Part shown: positions 7,331-14,184 of the stretch, piece by piece
Position numbering within the stretch: the stretch's first letter is position 1
Layout: the number at the start of each line of letters is the position of its first letter
Assembly: GCA_020025675.1 (NCBI GenBank)
Contig: JAHHRS010000046.1
Location: forward strand, 1-15,300
DNA from: Oscillospiraceae bacterium
Lineage (GTDB): Bacteria > Bacillota > Clostridia > Oscillospirales > Oscillospiraceae
Direction of reading: 5' to 3'
Length of the DNA: 15,300 bases
Notes under the pieces: generated by a model
Databases searched by the model: none
What the model was told of the DNA's origin: nothing
Seen by the model: the letters and a program-made list of their open reading frames with translations, nothing else
Position numbers and translations under genes: made by a program

Positions 7331-7486
7331 TTAATTATTCTTCGCTTTACCGTTGGATGAGCTGCAGCACCCACATGATGCACAGTTTCCGGTACAGGCG
7401 CTGTGCGCCTTTCGGGATTTAATTATGGAGCGGACAGCGAAGAATACCGCTATTGCTATTATAAGTATTACAATTAAATTTCCCAT
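7331..7486 (-). CDS. FeoB-associated Cys-rich membrane protein
   Basis: A 51-aa peptide ending the feo operon. Residues 2-18 form one hydrophobic helix (NLIVILIIAIAVFFAV), then a basic stretch, then a Cys cluster with Cys31, Cys35, Cys38, Cys40 and Cys41, then a polar tail. This is the layout of the FeoB_associated family, small proteins found next to feoB that may help handle Fe2+ or stand in for the FeoC role; that role is not established. The start codon is 21 nt beyond the feoB stop with an AAAGGA ribosome site, so it is co-transcribed. The operon terminator follows 36 nt after its stop. Confidence 0.88.
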   Translation of the reverse strand: MGNLIVILIIAIAVFFAVRSIIKSRKAHSACTGNCASCGCCSSSNGKAKNN

Positions 7487-7507
7487 TTTGAAAATATCCT
7501 TTTGCTT

Positions 7508-9712
7508 TTATTTATTTGCTGCGGCCACTGAGGAAAGAGTAGCGGTGTTGGTGTCGTCTTTATAGCCCTTGCGGCAAAGCAGATAAATGATGCCTGCCAA
7601 AAGAACTGTTGCAACCACAGTCCAGACGCTGAACACAGCCTCGCCGGTGATAAGACCAAAGAGCTGATACACTATGAGTGAAATTACATATGCAAAGCCG
7701 CACATGTATCCGATAGCTGCCCATGTCCACTTTGCGTTATTCATCTCTCTCTTGATAGCACCCATTGCAGCAAAGCAGGGAGCACAGAGAAGGTTAAATA
7801 TCATGAAGCTGTAAGCGGTAACAGGGCCAAAATCCTGTGCAACAAGTGTCCAGATTTCGTCGCCTGCCTCAGACAGTTCACCTACAAAGTTGTAGAGAGC
7901 GCCGAAGGTCATTACCACTTCCTCTTTTGCTATGAGGCCGGTAAAGGTTGCCACGGTGGCCTTCCAAGCCATGTCTCCAATCCATCCCAGAGGATAGAAT
8001 ATCCAAGCGATAGCTCCGCCAATGGATGCCAGGAGAGAGGTGTTTATATCCTCAACAGCACCGAATCCGTCCGGGTTAAATCCGTAACTCATGAGGAACC
8101 AAAGGATAATGGAGGAAAGCAGTATTATTGTACCGGCACGTTTAATGAAAGACCAGCCGCGCTCCCATGTAGCACGAAGAACGTTGCCAACTGAAGGTGC
8201 ATGGTAGCTGGGCAGCTCCATAACGAAAGGTGCAGGTTCACCGGCAAATGCCTTAAATTTCTTAAGCATAATACCGGATATGATAACGGCTGCAATGCCG
8301 ATAAAGAATGCGGAAGTTGCGACCCATGGAGAATTTCCGAACAATGCACCTGCAAACAGGCCGATAATGGGCATTTTTGCGCCGCAGGGAATAAAGCCTG
8401 TGGTCATAATAGTCATTTTACGGTCACGGTCCTGCTCAATAGTACGAGAGGCCATAATACCGGGAACTCCGCAGCCGGTAGCAACCAGCATGGGGATAAA
8501 GGACTTTCCGGAGAGACCGAAGCGGCGGAAAATTCTGTCCATGATAAATGCAATTCTTGCCATATAGCCAACGTCTTCAAGGATGGCAAGAAGCAGGAAC
8601 AGAACCAGCATCTGAGGTACAAAGCCCAGAACTGCGCCGACGCCGGCAACAATGCCGTCCATAATGAGACCGTAAAGCCAAGGCCATACTACCGGTTCAC
8701 CGGCGGAGTCAAGGAGAAAGCTGTTAAAGAAATTGGGAACCCACTCGCCGAAGAGCACATCGTTTGCCCAGTCCGTGCCTTTGGTGCCGATGGAAAATGC
8801 CCATGGTCCCATGGCGATAGCATATATAAAGAACATAACCACGGCAAAAATAGGAAGTGCTGCCCAGCGGTTAGTTACAATTCTGTCTATTTTATCGGAG
8901 GTAGACAGGCTGTGCTTTTCAGCTTTTTTCTTAACTGCTCTGTTAACAACATTGCTTATGTATGAGTAACGCTGGTTTGTGATAATGCTCTCTGCATCAT
9001 CTTCCATTTCGTTTTCGCAATCAGTAATATGCTCATTGATGTGGGTAAGAAGGTCGCCTGCCAGCTTCAGCTCTTCCATTACCTTCTCATCACGCTCAAA
9101 AATCTTAATCGCATACCAGCGAAGGTTTTTATCTTCAACAAGACCTGTAATGGACTCTTCAATGTGAGCTATGGCGTGTTCTACGCTTCCGTTAAATACA
9201 TGGGGAAGTTCTCCTGCCTTACCGTCCTTTGCCTTTTCAATAGCCTTTTCGGCAGCTTCCATAGCACCTTCGCCCTTTAATGCGGAAATTTCAACGATTT
9301 CGCATCCAAGTTCATTTGAAAGCTTCTTTACATCTATTTTATCGCCGTTTTTACGAACCAGATCCATCATATTAACAGCAATTACAACAGGTATTCCAAG
9401 TTCTATAAGCTGTGTAGTCAGGTATAGGTTACGCTCTATATTAGTGCCGTCCACGATATTTAAAACCACGTCCGGCTTTTCTTTCACAAGATAATTTCGG
9501 GCTACCACCTCTTCCAAAGTATAGGGGGACAGGGAATATATACCCGGAAGATCCTCAATTATAACGTCTTTATGGCCTTTAAGCCGACCCTCTTTCTTCT
9601 CCACAGTAACTCCTGGCCAGTTGCCCACATACTGATTAGATCCTGTGAGGGCATTAAACAGTGTGGTTTTACCACAGTTTGGGTTGCCCGCAAGGGCAAT
9701 TTTGATATTCAT
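7508..9712 (-). CDS. feoB: Ferrous iron transport protein B
   Basis: Inner-membrane Fe2+ transporter with an N-terminal GTPase, 734 aa, near the usual 650-780. The G-domain motifs are intact: G1 GNPNCGKTT (9-17), G2 Thr in GVTVE (34-38), G3 DLPG (54-57), G4 NMMD (114-117), G5 SAL (143-145). A helical regulatory region follows to about 280. The membrane core starts near residue 290 and includes the gate motif GCGVPG and a later IPCGAK, whose cysteines are candidate iron-pathway residues, then APCFAAMGAIKRE near the C-terminus. The start has GGGAGG 7-12 nt upstream. It lies 48 nt after feoA with a palindrome in between, and precedes the small Cys-rich gene. Confidence 0.97.
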   Translation of the reverse strand: MNIKIALAGNPNCGKTTLFNALTGSNQYVGNWPGVTVEKKEGRLKGHKDVIIEDLPGIYSLSPYTLEEVVARNYLVKEKPDVVLNIVDGTNIERNLYLTTQLIELGIPVVIAVNMMDLVRKNGDKIDVKKLSNELGCEIVEISALKGEGAMEAAEKAIEKAKDGKAGELPHVFNGSVEHAIAHIEESITGLVEDKNLRWYAIKIFERDEKVMEELKLAGDLLTHINEHITDCENEMEDDAESIITNQRYSYISNVVNRAVKKKAEKHSLSTSDKIDRIVTNRWAALPIFAVVMFFIYAIAMGPWAFSIGTKGTDWANDVLFGEWVPNFFNSFLLDSAGEPVVWPWLYGLIMDGIVAGVGAVLGFVPQMLVLFLLLAILEDVGYMARIAFIMDRIFRRFGLSGKSFIPMLVATGCGVPGIMASRTIEQDRDRKMTIMTTGFIPCGAKMPIIGLFAGALFGNSPWVATSAFFIGIAAVIISGIMLKKFKAFAGEPAPFVMELPSYHAPSVGNVLRATWERGWSFIKRAGTIILLSSIILWFLMSYGFNPDGFGAVEDINTSLLASIGGAIAWIFYPLGWIGDMAWKATVATFTGLIAKEEVVMTFGALYNFVGELSEAGDEIWTLVAQDFGPVTAYSFMIFNLLCAPCFAAMGAIKREMNNAKWTWAAIGYMCGFAYVISLIVYQLFGLITGEAVFSVWTVVATVLLAGIIYLLCRKGYKDDTNTATLSSVAAANK

Positions 9713-9728
9713 GCTTTTTTCCTCCCAA

Positions 9729-9748
9729 AGGTTAGTTTTAACTAACCT
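9729..9748 (-). promoter_or_regulatory. Palindrome between feoA and feoB (candidate iron box 3)
   Basis: AGGTTAG (9729-9735), TTTTAA, CTAACCT (9742-9748), in effect a 9-bp inverted repeat around TT. The half-site AGGTTAG matches the DtxR/IdeR half-site. No convincing promoter overlaps it. In mRNA it would be a hairpin directly before the feoB ribosome site. It is not followed by a U-tract, so it is not a terminator. Confidence 0.6.
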
Positions 9749-9760
9749 ATCTTCAAAAAA

Positions 9761-9982
9761 TTATTCGACTTCTATCATTTCTGCGTCAGCCTTGCGAACA
9801 GACAGTTCGTATCCTCTGAGATTAAGTTCCATAGGATCACCAAGCGGTGCTACCTTTCTAACATTTATTTCGACCCCTTTTGTAATTCCCATATCCATAA
9901 TACGCCGCTTTACGGCTCCTGTGCCGTTAAGCTTTGTAACTTTTACGGTTTGGCCTACTTTAACATCTTTAAGCGTTCTCAT
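9761..9982 (-). CDS. feoA: FeoA family protein (second copy)
   Basis: A 73-aa cytoplasmic protein with the small SH3-like beta-barrel FeoA fold, an accessory to FeoB. Seen: LKDVKVGQTVKVTKL at the start, then RRIMDMGITKGVEINVRKVAPLGDPMELNLRGYELSVRKADAEMIEV. The MGI-x-KG turn, the APLGDP segment and the final RK-x-EA-x-I-like strand are the classic FeoA profile. It starts 12 nt after the stop of the first feoA, with AGAGGAG before the ATG. This copy is closer to canonical FeoA than the upstream one. Confidence 0.93.
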   Translation of the reverse strand: MRTLKDVKVGQTVKVTKLNGTGAVKRRIMDMGITKGVEINVRKVAPLGDPMELNLRGYELSVRKADAEMIEVE

Positions 9983-9994
9983 AATTTTCTCCTC

Positions 9995-10204
9995 TCAGAT
10001 AATAATTCTGCCGGCCATACTCTTATCAAGAGCAATTCGGCTGTTTTTGACCTGAATTATCAAACTGCCCGCAATGGAATTTACAACTGTGACCGCTGTG
10101 TCAATTACAAATCCCAGTTCAGCTAAATGCTGACGCACCTCGTCTTTGCCGGTAATTTTTTTTATTATATAAGTTTCTCCCGGTTTTGCCATTGTTAAAG
10201 GCAT
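9995..10204 (-). CDS. feoA: FeoA family protein (first copy, divergent)
   Basis: A 69-aa FeoA-domain protein and first gene of the feo operon. It keeps the pattern PLTMAKPGETYIIKKITG, then RQHLAELGFVIDTAVTVVNSIAGSLIIQVKNSRIALDKSMAGRIII, with the LGF turn and the final ALD-x-x-x-A-x-x-I strand. It lacks the APLGDP segment of the second copy. Tandem, unequal FeoA proteins are common in Clostridia and may form mixed complexes or divide regulatory and structural roles; this is inference. The ATG at 10204 has AGAGGAGAT upstream, which favours it over Met5. Confidence 0.92.
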   Translation of the reverse strand: MPLTMAKPGETYIIKKITGKDEVRQHLAELGFVIDTAVTVVNSIAGSLIIQVKNSRIALDKSMAGRIII

Positions 10205-10220
10205 GATAACATCTCCTCTG

Positions 10221-10240
10221 AGTTAGTCTTGGCTAACTCT
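10221..10240 (-). promoter_or_regulatory. Palindrome in the feo leader (candidate iron box 2)
   Basis: GAGTTAG (10221-10227), TCTTGG, CTAACTC (10234-10240). It has the same 7-6-7 architecture as the sites at 10257-10276 and 9729-9748. It lies about 40-60 nt downstream of the predicted transcription start and directly before the ribosome site of the first feoA. Confidence 0.65.
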
Positions 10241-10253
10241 CCCATGGTTAAAA

Positions 10254-10279
10254 AAGAGTTAGAGCTTTCTAACTCTTTC
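10254..10279 (-). promoter_or_regulatory. Palindrome at the feo promoter (candidate iron box 1)
   Basis: The core is GAGTTAG (10257-10263), AGCTTT, CTAACTC (10270-10276), and the symmetry extends to 10 bp per arm (10254-10263 and 10270-10279). It begins about 2-5 bp after the predicted start of transcription. Its centre is exactly 36 bp from that of the 10221-10240 site. The geometry suits a DtxR/IdeR-type iron-dependent repressor; binding is inferred. Confidence 0.7.
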
Positions 10280-10287
10280 GCTGCTTA

Positions 10288-10316
10288 TAATATCCTATGT
10301 TTCGCCTTTTGTCAAG
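10288..10316 (-). promoter_or_regulatory. Promoter of the feo operon
   Basis: On the minus strand a perfect TTGACA (complement of 10311-10316) is followed after 17 nt by TATTAT (complement of 10288-10293). Transcription should start near 10281, giving a leader of about 77 nt that contains two palindromes. The region 10317-10362 beyond it is AT-rich with no clear terminator for the next gene upstream. Confidence 0.82.
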
Positions 10317-10362
10317 ATGATGTTAAAAATTTTTTAAATTTTGTTTCCGCTCTATTCTGTTT

Positions 10363-11649
10363 TTAATTCCATTCATCACCTGACATATTGAAGCTTTCTG
10401 TTTTATATTCATCGCTGTCAAATTTTCCCGTCCACAATGATTCAAAACAGCCAAGGCTAAAACCGTATCTGCTGATGGCATCATGGTCTTTATTTTTGCA
10501 GCCAATCATAACCAGCCTGCTTCCGCTGTCCTTAATTTCTCTCACCGGCTTGCAGCATATCTCTGTTGACTGCTCATACAAACACACCACTGTACCGGAC
10601 TCAGACAGAAGTTCCAGCTCTTCACCTGTTAAATTAAACGGTATATCCCAGTCGCATGCGTTATCCAGCGCACCTACCGCCACAGGGCAGATATTATAAC
10701 TGTCGTAATATTTGACTGCAGCTTTCAGAGCCGTTGCACACCCCATGCTGGAGCCTGTAATTATAAGGTCATGGATAGTGATGTTATTTTTCACTGTAAA
10801 ATAATTGAGTATCTCAAAGGACTCCTGAATTTTGTAATCAATATTATTTATACATGAGCCCATGTAAAAAACCATTATGGCATTCGGTTCAAAATTTCTG
10901 AAATAACTCCTTACTGTTTCATATGTAAGTATAACTCCGCCCATGCCGCCGGCAAAATACACAGAGCACTTTGTATTTTCATTTATTACGTCAGGAACAT
11001 AATAATAGAAGTCACGCACATAGTAGATATTTCCTTTTTCCAGCTTTACCATGTGGTTACTGCTCTTAAAAATGTCTTTATCCAAGGGCACCTGTTCCCT
11101 GCGAAAATCCATGTAAGCCATAAATTTATTGCTTGCCTTGTAATCCCCGCACTTTTTAAACAATCTCTCCGCCTCATCATAATTGAGCTTTGCCAATTCT
11201 TTCTGAGCCTGCCTGTACAACTCATCAAGGCTTTTTTCTTCCATTTCACGGCTGTTTTCATACTCGTCAAGCTCTCTGAACATATCCAGCGCTTTTTCCC
11301 ACTGTTCCATTTCAAAAAAATACTCAGCCTCTTTGTATTCACAGTAAAGCAGACCCGACACATCGTCTGTTTCTTCAAACATCTCTCTTGCAATGTCAAA
11401 TCGGTGCATATTTATAAGCTGTTCTTCATACATACTGCGGCATTGCAAAAGACGGTCAGCAGAATCTTTGTAATTTTTCAGGCCTTGGTAAATATCTGCC
11501 GCCTGTTTATACTCTCCGGCAGCTTGGCATAATTCCGCTTTTTTATAGTCACTGCACATATTCATTCTATGTACCATAAACACAGTTATTATCAGGCTAA
11601 TTGCAAATATTCCGGTTACTATTATGATGTTATGCTTTCGTTTATTCAC
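10363..11649 (-). CDS. Membrane-anchored TPR-like protein with alpha/beta-hydrolase-like domain
   Basis: A 428-aa protein I cannot name. Residues 7-25 form one membrane helix after a basic start, so the rest is probably outside the cell. Residues 34-178 are helical repeats of TPR/SEL1 character with recurring Y-K-x-A/S and F-x-E/K segments (AADIYQGLKNYKDSADR, ALDMFRELDEYENS, AERLFKKCGDYKAS). Residues 205-428 look like an alpha/beta hydrolase: strand VYFAGGMGG (230-238), nucleophile elbow GSSMG (299-303) with Ser301, and a late KNKDHD with His389 as a possible catalytic His. The acid is not identified. The start is GTG with GGGGTGA upstream. It is transcribed alone, divergently from the secreted repeat protein. 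Confidence 0.72.
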   Translation of the reverse strand: MNKRKHNIIIVTGIFAISLIITVFMVHRMNMCSDYKKAELCQAAGEYKQAADIYQGLKNYKDSADRLLQCRSMYEEQLINMHRFDIAREMFEETDDVSGLLYCEYKEAEYFFEMEQWEKALDMFRELDEYENSREMEEKSLDELYRQAQKELAKLNYDEAERLFKKCGDYKASNKFMAYMDFRREQVPLDKDIFKSSNHMVKLEKGNIYYVRDFYYYVPDVINENTKCSVYFAGGMGGVILTYETVRSYFRNFEPNAIMVFYMGSCINNIDYKIQESFEILNYFTVKNNITIHDLIITGSSMGCATALKAAVKYYDSYNICPVAVGALDNACDWDIPFNLTGEELELLSESGTVVCLYEQSTEICCKPVREIKDSGSRLVMIGCKNKDHDAISRYGFSLGCFESLWTGKFDSDEYKTESFNMSGDEWN

Positions 11650-11734
11650 AATATCACCCCATTGCTTTATATGTTACCACTTATTTGAAGATTTTGGTAC
11701 TATATATAAGATGTTTCTGTATAAAAATCTTTAC

Positions 11735-11763
11735 TTTACATTGCAGGCCTCAGGATATATAAT
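11735..11763 (+). promoter_or_regulatory. Promoter of the secreted repeat protein
   Basis: TTTACA (11735-11740) and TATAAT (11758-11763) are separated by exactly 17 nt. The start of transcription should be near 11770, giving a 40-nt leader with AGAAGGAA at 11796-11803. No equally clear minus-strand promoter for the divergent gene is visible in 11650-11760. Confidence 0.78.
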
Positions 11764-11809
11764 AAATCAAGGTTTACATAAAAGTCTCATTTGAAAGAAG
11801 GAATAGGGA

Positions 11810-13045
11810 ATGGAAAAAAGAACTAAGCTTTGGACTATGGTTTTAAGTATTGTGCTTCTGCTGTCACTGCTCACTGCCACAGCCCTTGCCGCGCCTTTGA
11901 CAAATATAGATACTGTGGGAAATGGGGAATCAGCAAGTCCGGATGCCAGCCCAAAGCCGGCTAAAGAACTTCCTAAGGAAAAGGCAAGCGAACTGATTGT
12001 TTTTGTTCAGGAAAATGACACTCTTTACGCCCAACCGGAAAGCGTAGTATTCAATAACGGCGGACTTGTATATAATAACGGAGCTACCGTATATAATAAC
12101 GCAGGCACTGTTTATAACAATTCCGGTATAGCATATAACAATAACGGCACAGTTTATGCAAACGGCGGAGTTGTTTACAATAACTCAGGGAATGTGTTTA
12201 ATAACGGAGCTGAAATTTATTCCCAGAGCGGAGAAGTTCGGGACATAGCAATGGCCGATGCCTATAAGATTGATTTAAGCAGCGACCTGCGGGCTTATCT
12301 CAACATCGACAATGCCGTTGACGGCCAGGATATTTATGTTAAAGACGGCGAAAGTCTGGGATTTTCTCCAAAAGAGGGATACAATATTCTTTCCGCAAAT
12401 GTTAGCTCAGGAGACCTTATAAGCAATAAGTTCGGAAATTACACTCTTTCAAATCTTACCGAGGATGCAGTTTTAAATCTGCAGATAAAGCCCCTGCCGC
12501 CTGTTATGAGTCTTGAAAACGGCACTTATTTCAGCTCACAGAAACTTACCATAAGTGCAGGTGAAAACGCCGAAATATACTACACCACTGACGGCAGTGA
12601 GCCAGATGAAAGCAGTCTTAAATACTCAGGCCCTATTGCAATTGACCGGAGTACCGCTATAAAGGCAGTAGCTGTAAGCCGCGGCCTTGAAGTCAGTGAC
12701 ATCAGCTCGGCAAATATAGGAATTCTGGAAGTTACTGTGCCTGAATTTGAAAAACAGGGCGAGGGCTATCCCTTTATCGAAGCTCTCCCTGTAACAGTCA
12801 AAAACTCCGGCACCATTGAGGCCGAGATTGCAAACGCAGAGATTGAGGGCGACAATGCCGAAAACTTCGTTCTTACTCACCATTCCGGTCAGAAAATAGC
12901 CGCTGGAAGAACCATGGACGACTACTGGACAATACGTCCCGAAGGCGGCCTCAAAATCGGAAATTACAACGCAAAACTGGTTTTTACCTCCGTCAATGGT
13001 GAACGAGCGGAATTTAAGCTCAGCTTCACGGTGGAAAGTAAATAA
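11810..13045 (+). CDS. Secreted heptad-repeat protein with chitobiase C-terminal-type domain
   Basis: A 411-aa exported protein of unknown function. The signal peptide is residues 1-27 (hydrophobic 9-27, cleavage likely after ALA27). A Ser/Pro/Lys-rich linker follows (36-58), then nine tandem 7-residue repeats (80-142) of type V-Y-N-N-x-G-x, then a spacer domain (143-228). Residues 232-300 match the CHB_HEX_C_1 type (chitobiase/beta-hexosaminidase C-terminal) by NGTYFSSQKLTIS, then IYYTTDGSEPDESSLKYSG and STAIKAVAVSRG. Residues 305-410 resemble an immunoglobulin-like choice-of-anchor domain (VTVKNSGT, then AENFVLT). There is no LPXTG, SLH or transmembrane anchor, so it is free or bound non-covalently. 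No catalytic domain is present, so it is more likely structural or adhesive than an enzyme. Confidence 0.85.
   Translation: MEKRTKLWTMVLSIVLLLSLLTATALAAPLTNIDTVGNGESASPDASPKPAKELPKEKASELIVFVQENDTLYAQPESVVFNNGGLVYNNGATVYNNAGTVYNNSGIAYNNNGTVYANGGVVYNNSGNVFNNGAEIYSQSGEVRDIAMADAYKIDLSSDLRAYLNIDNAVDGQDIYVKDGESLGFSPKEGYNILSANVSSGDLISNKFGNYTLSNLTEDAVLNLQIKPLPPVMSLENGTYFSSQKLTISAGENAEIYYTTDGSEPDESSLKYSGPIAIDRSTAIKAVAVSRGLEVSDISSANIGILEVTVPEFEKQGEGYPFIEALPVTVKNSGTIEAEIANAEIEGDNAENFVLTHHSGQKIAAGRTMDDYWTIRPEGGLKIGNYNAKLVFTSVNGERAEFKLSFTVESK
12047..12235 (+). repeat. Nine in-frame 21-bp repeats encoding VYNNxGx
   Basis: The repeats are VFNNGGL, VYNNGAT, VYNNAGT, VYNNSGI, AYNNNGT, VYANGGV, VYNNSGN, VFNNGAE and IYSQSGE, in unbroken register over residues 80-142. 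At DNA level the copies differ at many third codon positions (GTA, GTT, GTG for Val; AAT and AAC for Asn), so the pattern is kept at protein level rather than by recent duplication. Confidence 0.92.
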
Positions 13046-13053
13046 AACTTAAA

Positions 13054-13101
13054 ATACCTGAACTTTTTGGGACACATCAAAAAGTTCAGGTATAATTTTT
13101 T
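13054..13101. terminator. Bidirectional terminator, 16-bp stem
   Basis: A perfect 16-bp inverted repeat at 13054-13069 and 13078-13093 surrounds an 8-nt loop. A T-run follows on the plus strand (13096-13101), and TTTTAAGTTTT follows on the minus strand. It sits between the convergent repeat-protein gene and the threonine aldolase gene, just past both stops, and should serve both. Confidence 0.93.
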
Positions 13102-14125
13102 AAAGTTTTGATATTAGCTCATGGAGATCTTCTTCACTTGTGGCCCAGCTTGTAACGAAACGGACAGCTATATGGCCCCTGTCTATCTTCTCCCACACAC
13201 TGAATGAAGCGATTTTGCTTAGCCTTTCAAGCTGTTCGGGATTTAAAATTACAAACTGCTGGTTTGTGGGTGAGTCAATATATAATGTATATCCCTTTTG
13301 TAAAAAGCCCTCTTTCAGCTCCATGGCGCATTTAATGGCGTGACGGCTTATGTCCAGATACAAATTATCAGTAAACAGAGCATCAAACTGCATACCCACT
13401 AATCTGCCTTTAGCAAGCATAGCTCCCTGCTGTTTTGTCATAGTGACAAAGCCCCGAGGCATATTATTTTTGGTAAACACAAGTGCCTCGCCGCAGAGTG
13501 CGCCCACCTTGGTGCCGCCTATGTAGAAAACGTCGCACAGCTCCACAATATCTTTAATGCTAAGGTCACTCTCAGGACTTACAAGACCGTAACCCAGCCG
13601 TGCCCCATCCATGTAGAGGGGCATATCATATTTACGGCAAACCTCCGACAGCTTTTTAAGCTCAGCCTTAGTGTACAGAGTGCCTAATTCCGTGGGGTGG
13701 GAAATGTACAACATTCCGGGAAAGCACATATGTTCGTGGGTGTCGTCGGCATAAAACCGCTCCATATATTCTTCAAGAGCCTGACCGCTGACTTTGCCGT
13801 TTTTTGACGGCAGTGTCAGCACCTTATGGCCGGAATATTCAATAGCTCCTGCCTCATGTACGTTTATATGTGCCGTGTCCGCCGCCACAACCGCCTCATA
13901 CCGCTTTAGCATGGTTGAGATTGCAATCAGATTTGTCTGGGTTCCGCCGGTAAGGAACTGCACCTGCAAATCATCACGTCCGCAAAACTTTTTAATCTTA
14001 TTTTTAGCTTCTAGGCAGTATTCATCTTCACCGTATCCCGGCAGAGAAATCATGTTTAATTCGTTGAGTTTTTGAAGCACCTTAGGGTGTGCGCCCTCGG
14101 TGTAATCACTTAAAAAAGACAGCAT
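13100..14125 (-). CDS. ltaE: Threonine aldolase family protein (PLP-dependent)
   Basis: Cytoplasmic fold type I PLP enzyme, 341 aa, the usual length for low-specificity threonine aldolase, which cleaves L-threonine or L-allo-threonine to glycine and acetaldehyde. Visible landmarks: GGTQTN (60-65) for the cofactor phosphate, His86 in DTAHINVHEAGA as the ring-stacking His, MDGARL (172-177) with Asp173 and Arg176, and YIGGTKVGAL with Lys206 as the PLP-binding lysine. The C-terminal IAVRFVTSWATSEED (319-333) holds the likely carboxylate-binding Arg322. The start has AAAGGAA upstream. The gene lies 55 nt after the truncated MocR gene. Exact substrate and stereochemistry cannot be told from sequence. 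Confidence 0.9.
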   Translation of the reverse strand: MLSFLSDYTEGAHPKVLQKLNELNMISLPGYGEDEYCLEAKNKIKKFCGRDDLQVQFLTGGTQTNLIAISTMLKRYEAVVAADTAHINVHEAGAIEYSGHKVLTLPSKNGKVSGQALEEYMERFYADDTHEHMCFPGMLYISHPTELGTLYTKAELKKLSEVCRKYDMPLYMDGARLGYGLVSPESDLSIKDIVELCDVFYIGGTKVGALCGEALVFTKNNMPRGFVTMTKQQGAMLAKGRLVGMQFDALFTDNLYLDISRHAIKCAMELKEGFLQKGYTLYIDSPTNQQFVILNPEQLERLSKIASFSVWEKIDRGHIAVRFVTSWATSEEDLHELISKL

Positions 14126-14155
14126 GGCAGAAATTCCTTTCTTTTATTTGTTAGC

Positions 14156-14184
14156 AGTTTAAACCGAAAACACAGAATTTTCAA
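14156..14184 (-). promoter_or_regulatory. Possible promoter of the threonine aldolase gene
   Basis: On the minus strand TTGAAA (complement of 14179-14184) is followed after 17 nt by TAAACT (complement of 14156-14161). The -10 matches only four of six positions. The -35 overlaps the stop codon of the MocR gene. If real, the aldolase gene can be expressed independently of its neighbour. Confidence 0.35.

Noticed and set aside
8201..8965. Plus-strand frame of 254 codons inside feoB
   Set aside because: It is antisense to the conserved FeoB membrane core, its composition is Cys/His/Asn-rich and unlike a real protein, and it has no promoter or ribosome site.
9713..9760. Terminator or internal promoter between feoA and feoB
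   Set aside because: The palindrome is not followed by a U-tract on the minus strand, and no -35/-10 pair with acceptable spacing is present.
10317..10362. Intrinsic terminator for the TPR-hydrolase gene
   Set aside because: Only an A/T-only inverted pattern is present, without a GC stem, so I cannot support a terminator there.
12047..12235. CRISPR-like array from regular 21-bp periodicity
   Set aside because: The repeats are in frame, encode a protein heptad, have no spacers and differ at third codon positions.
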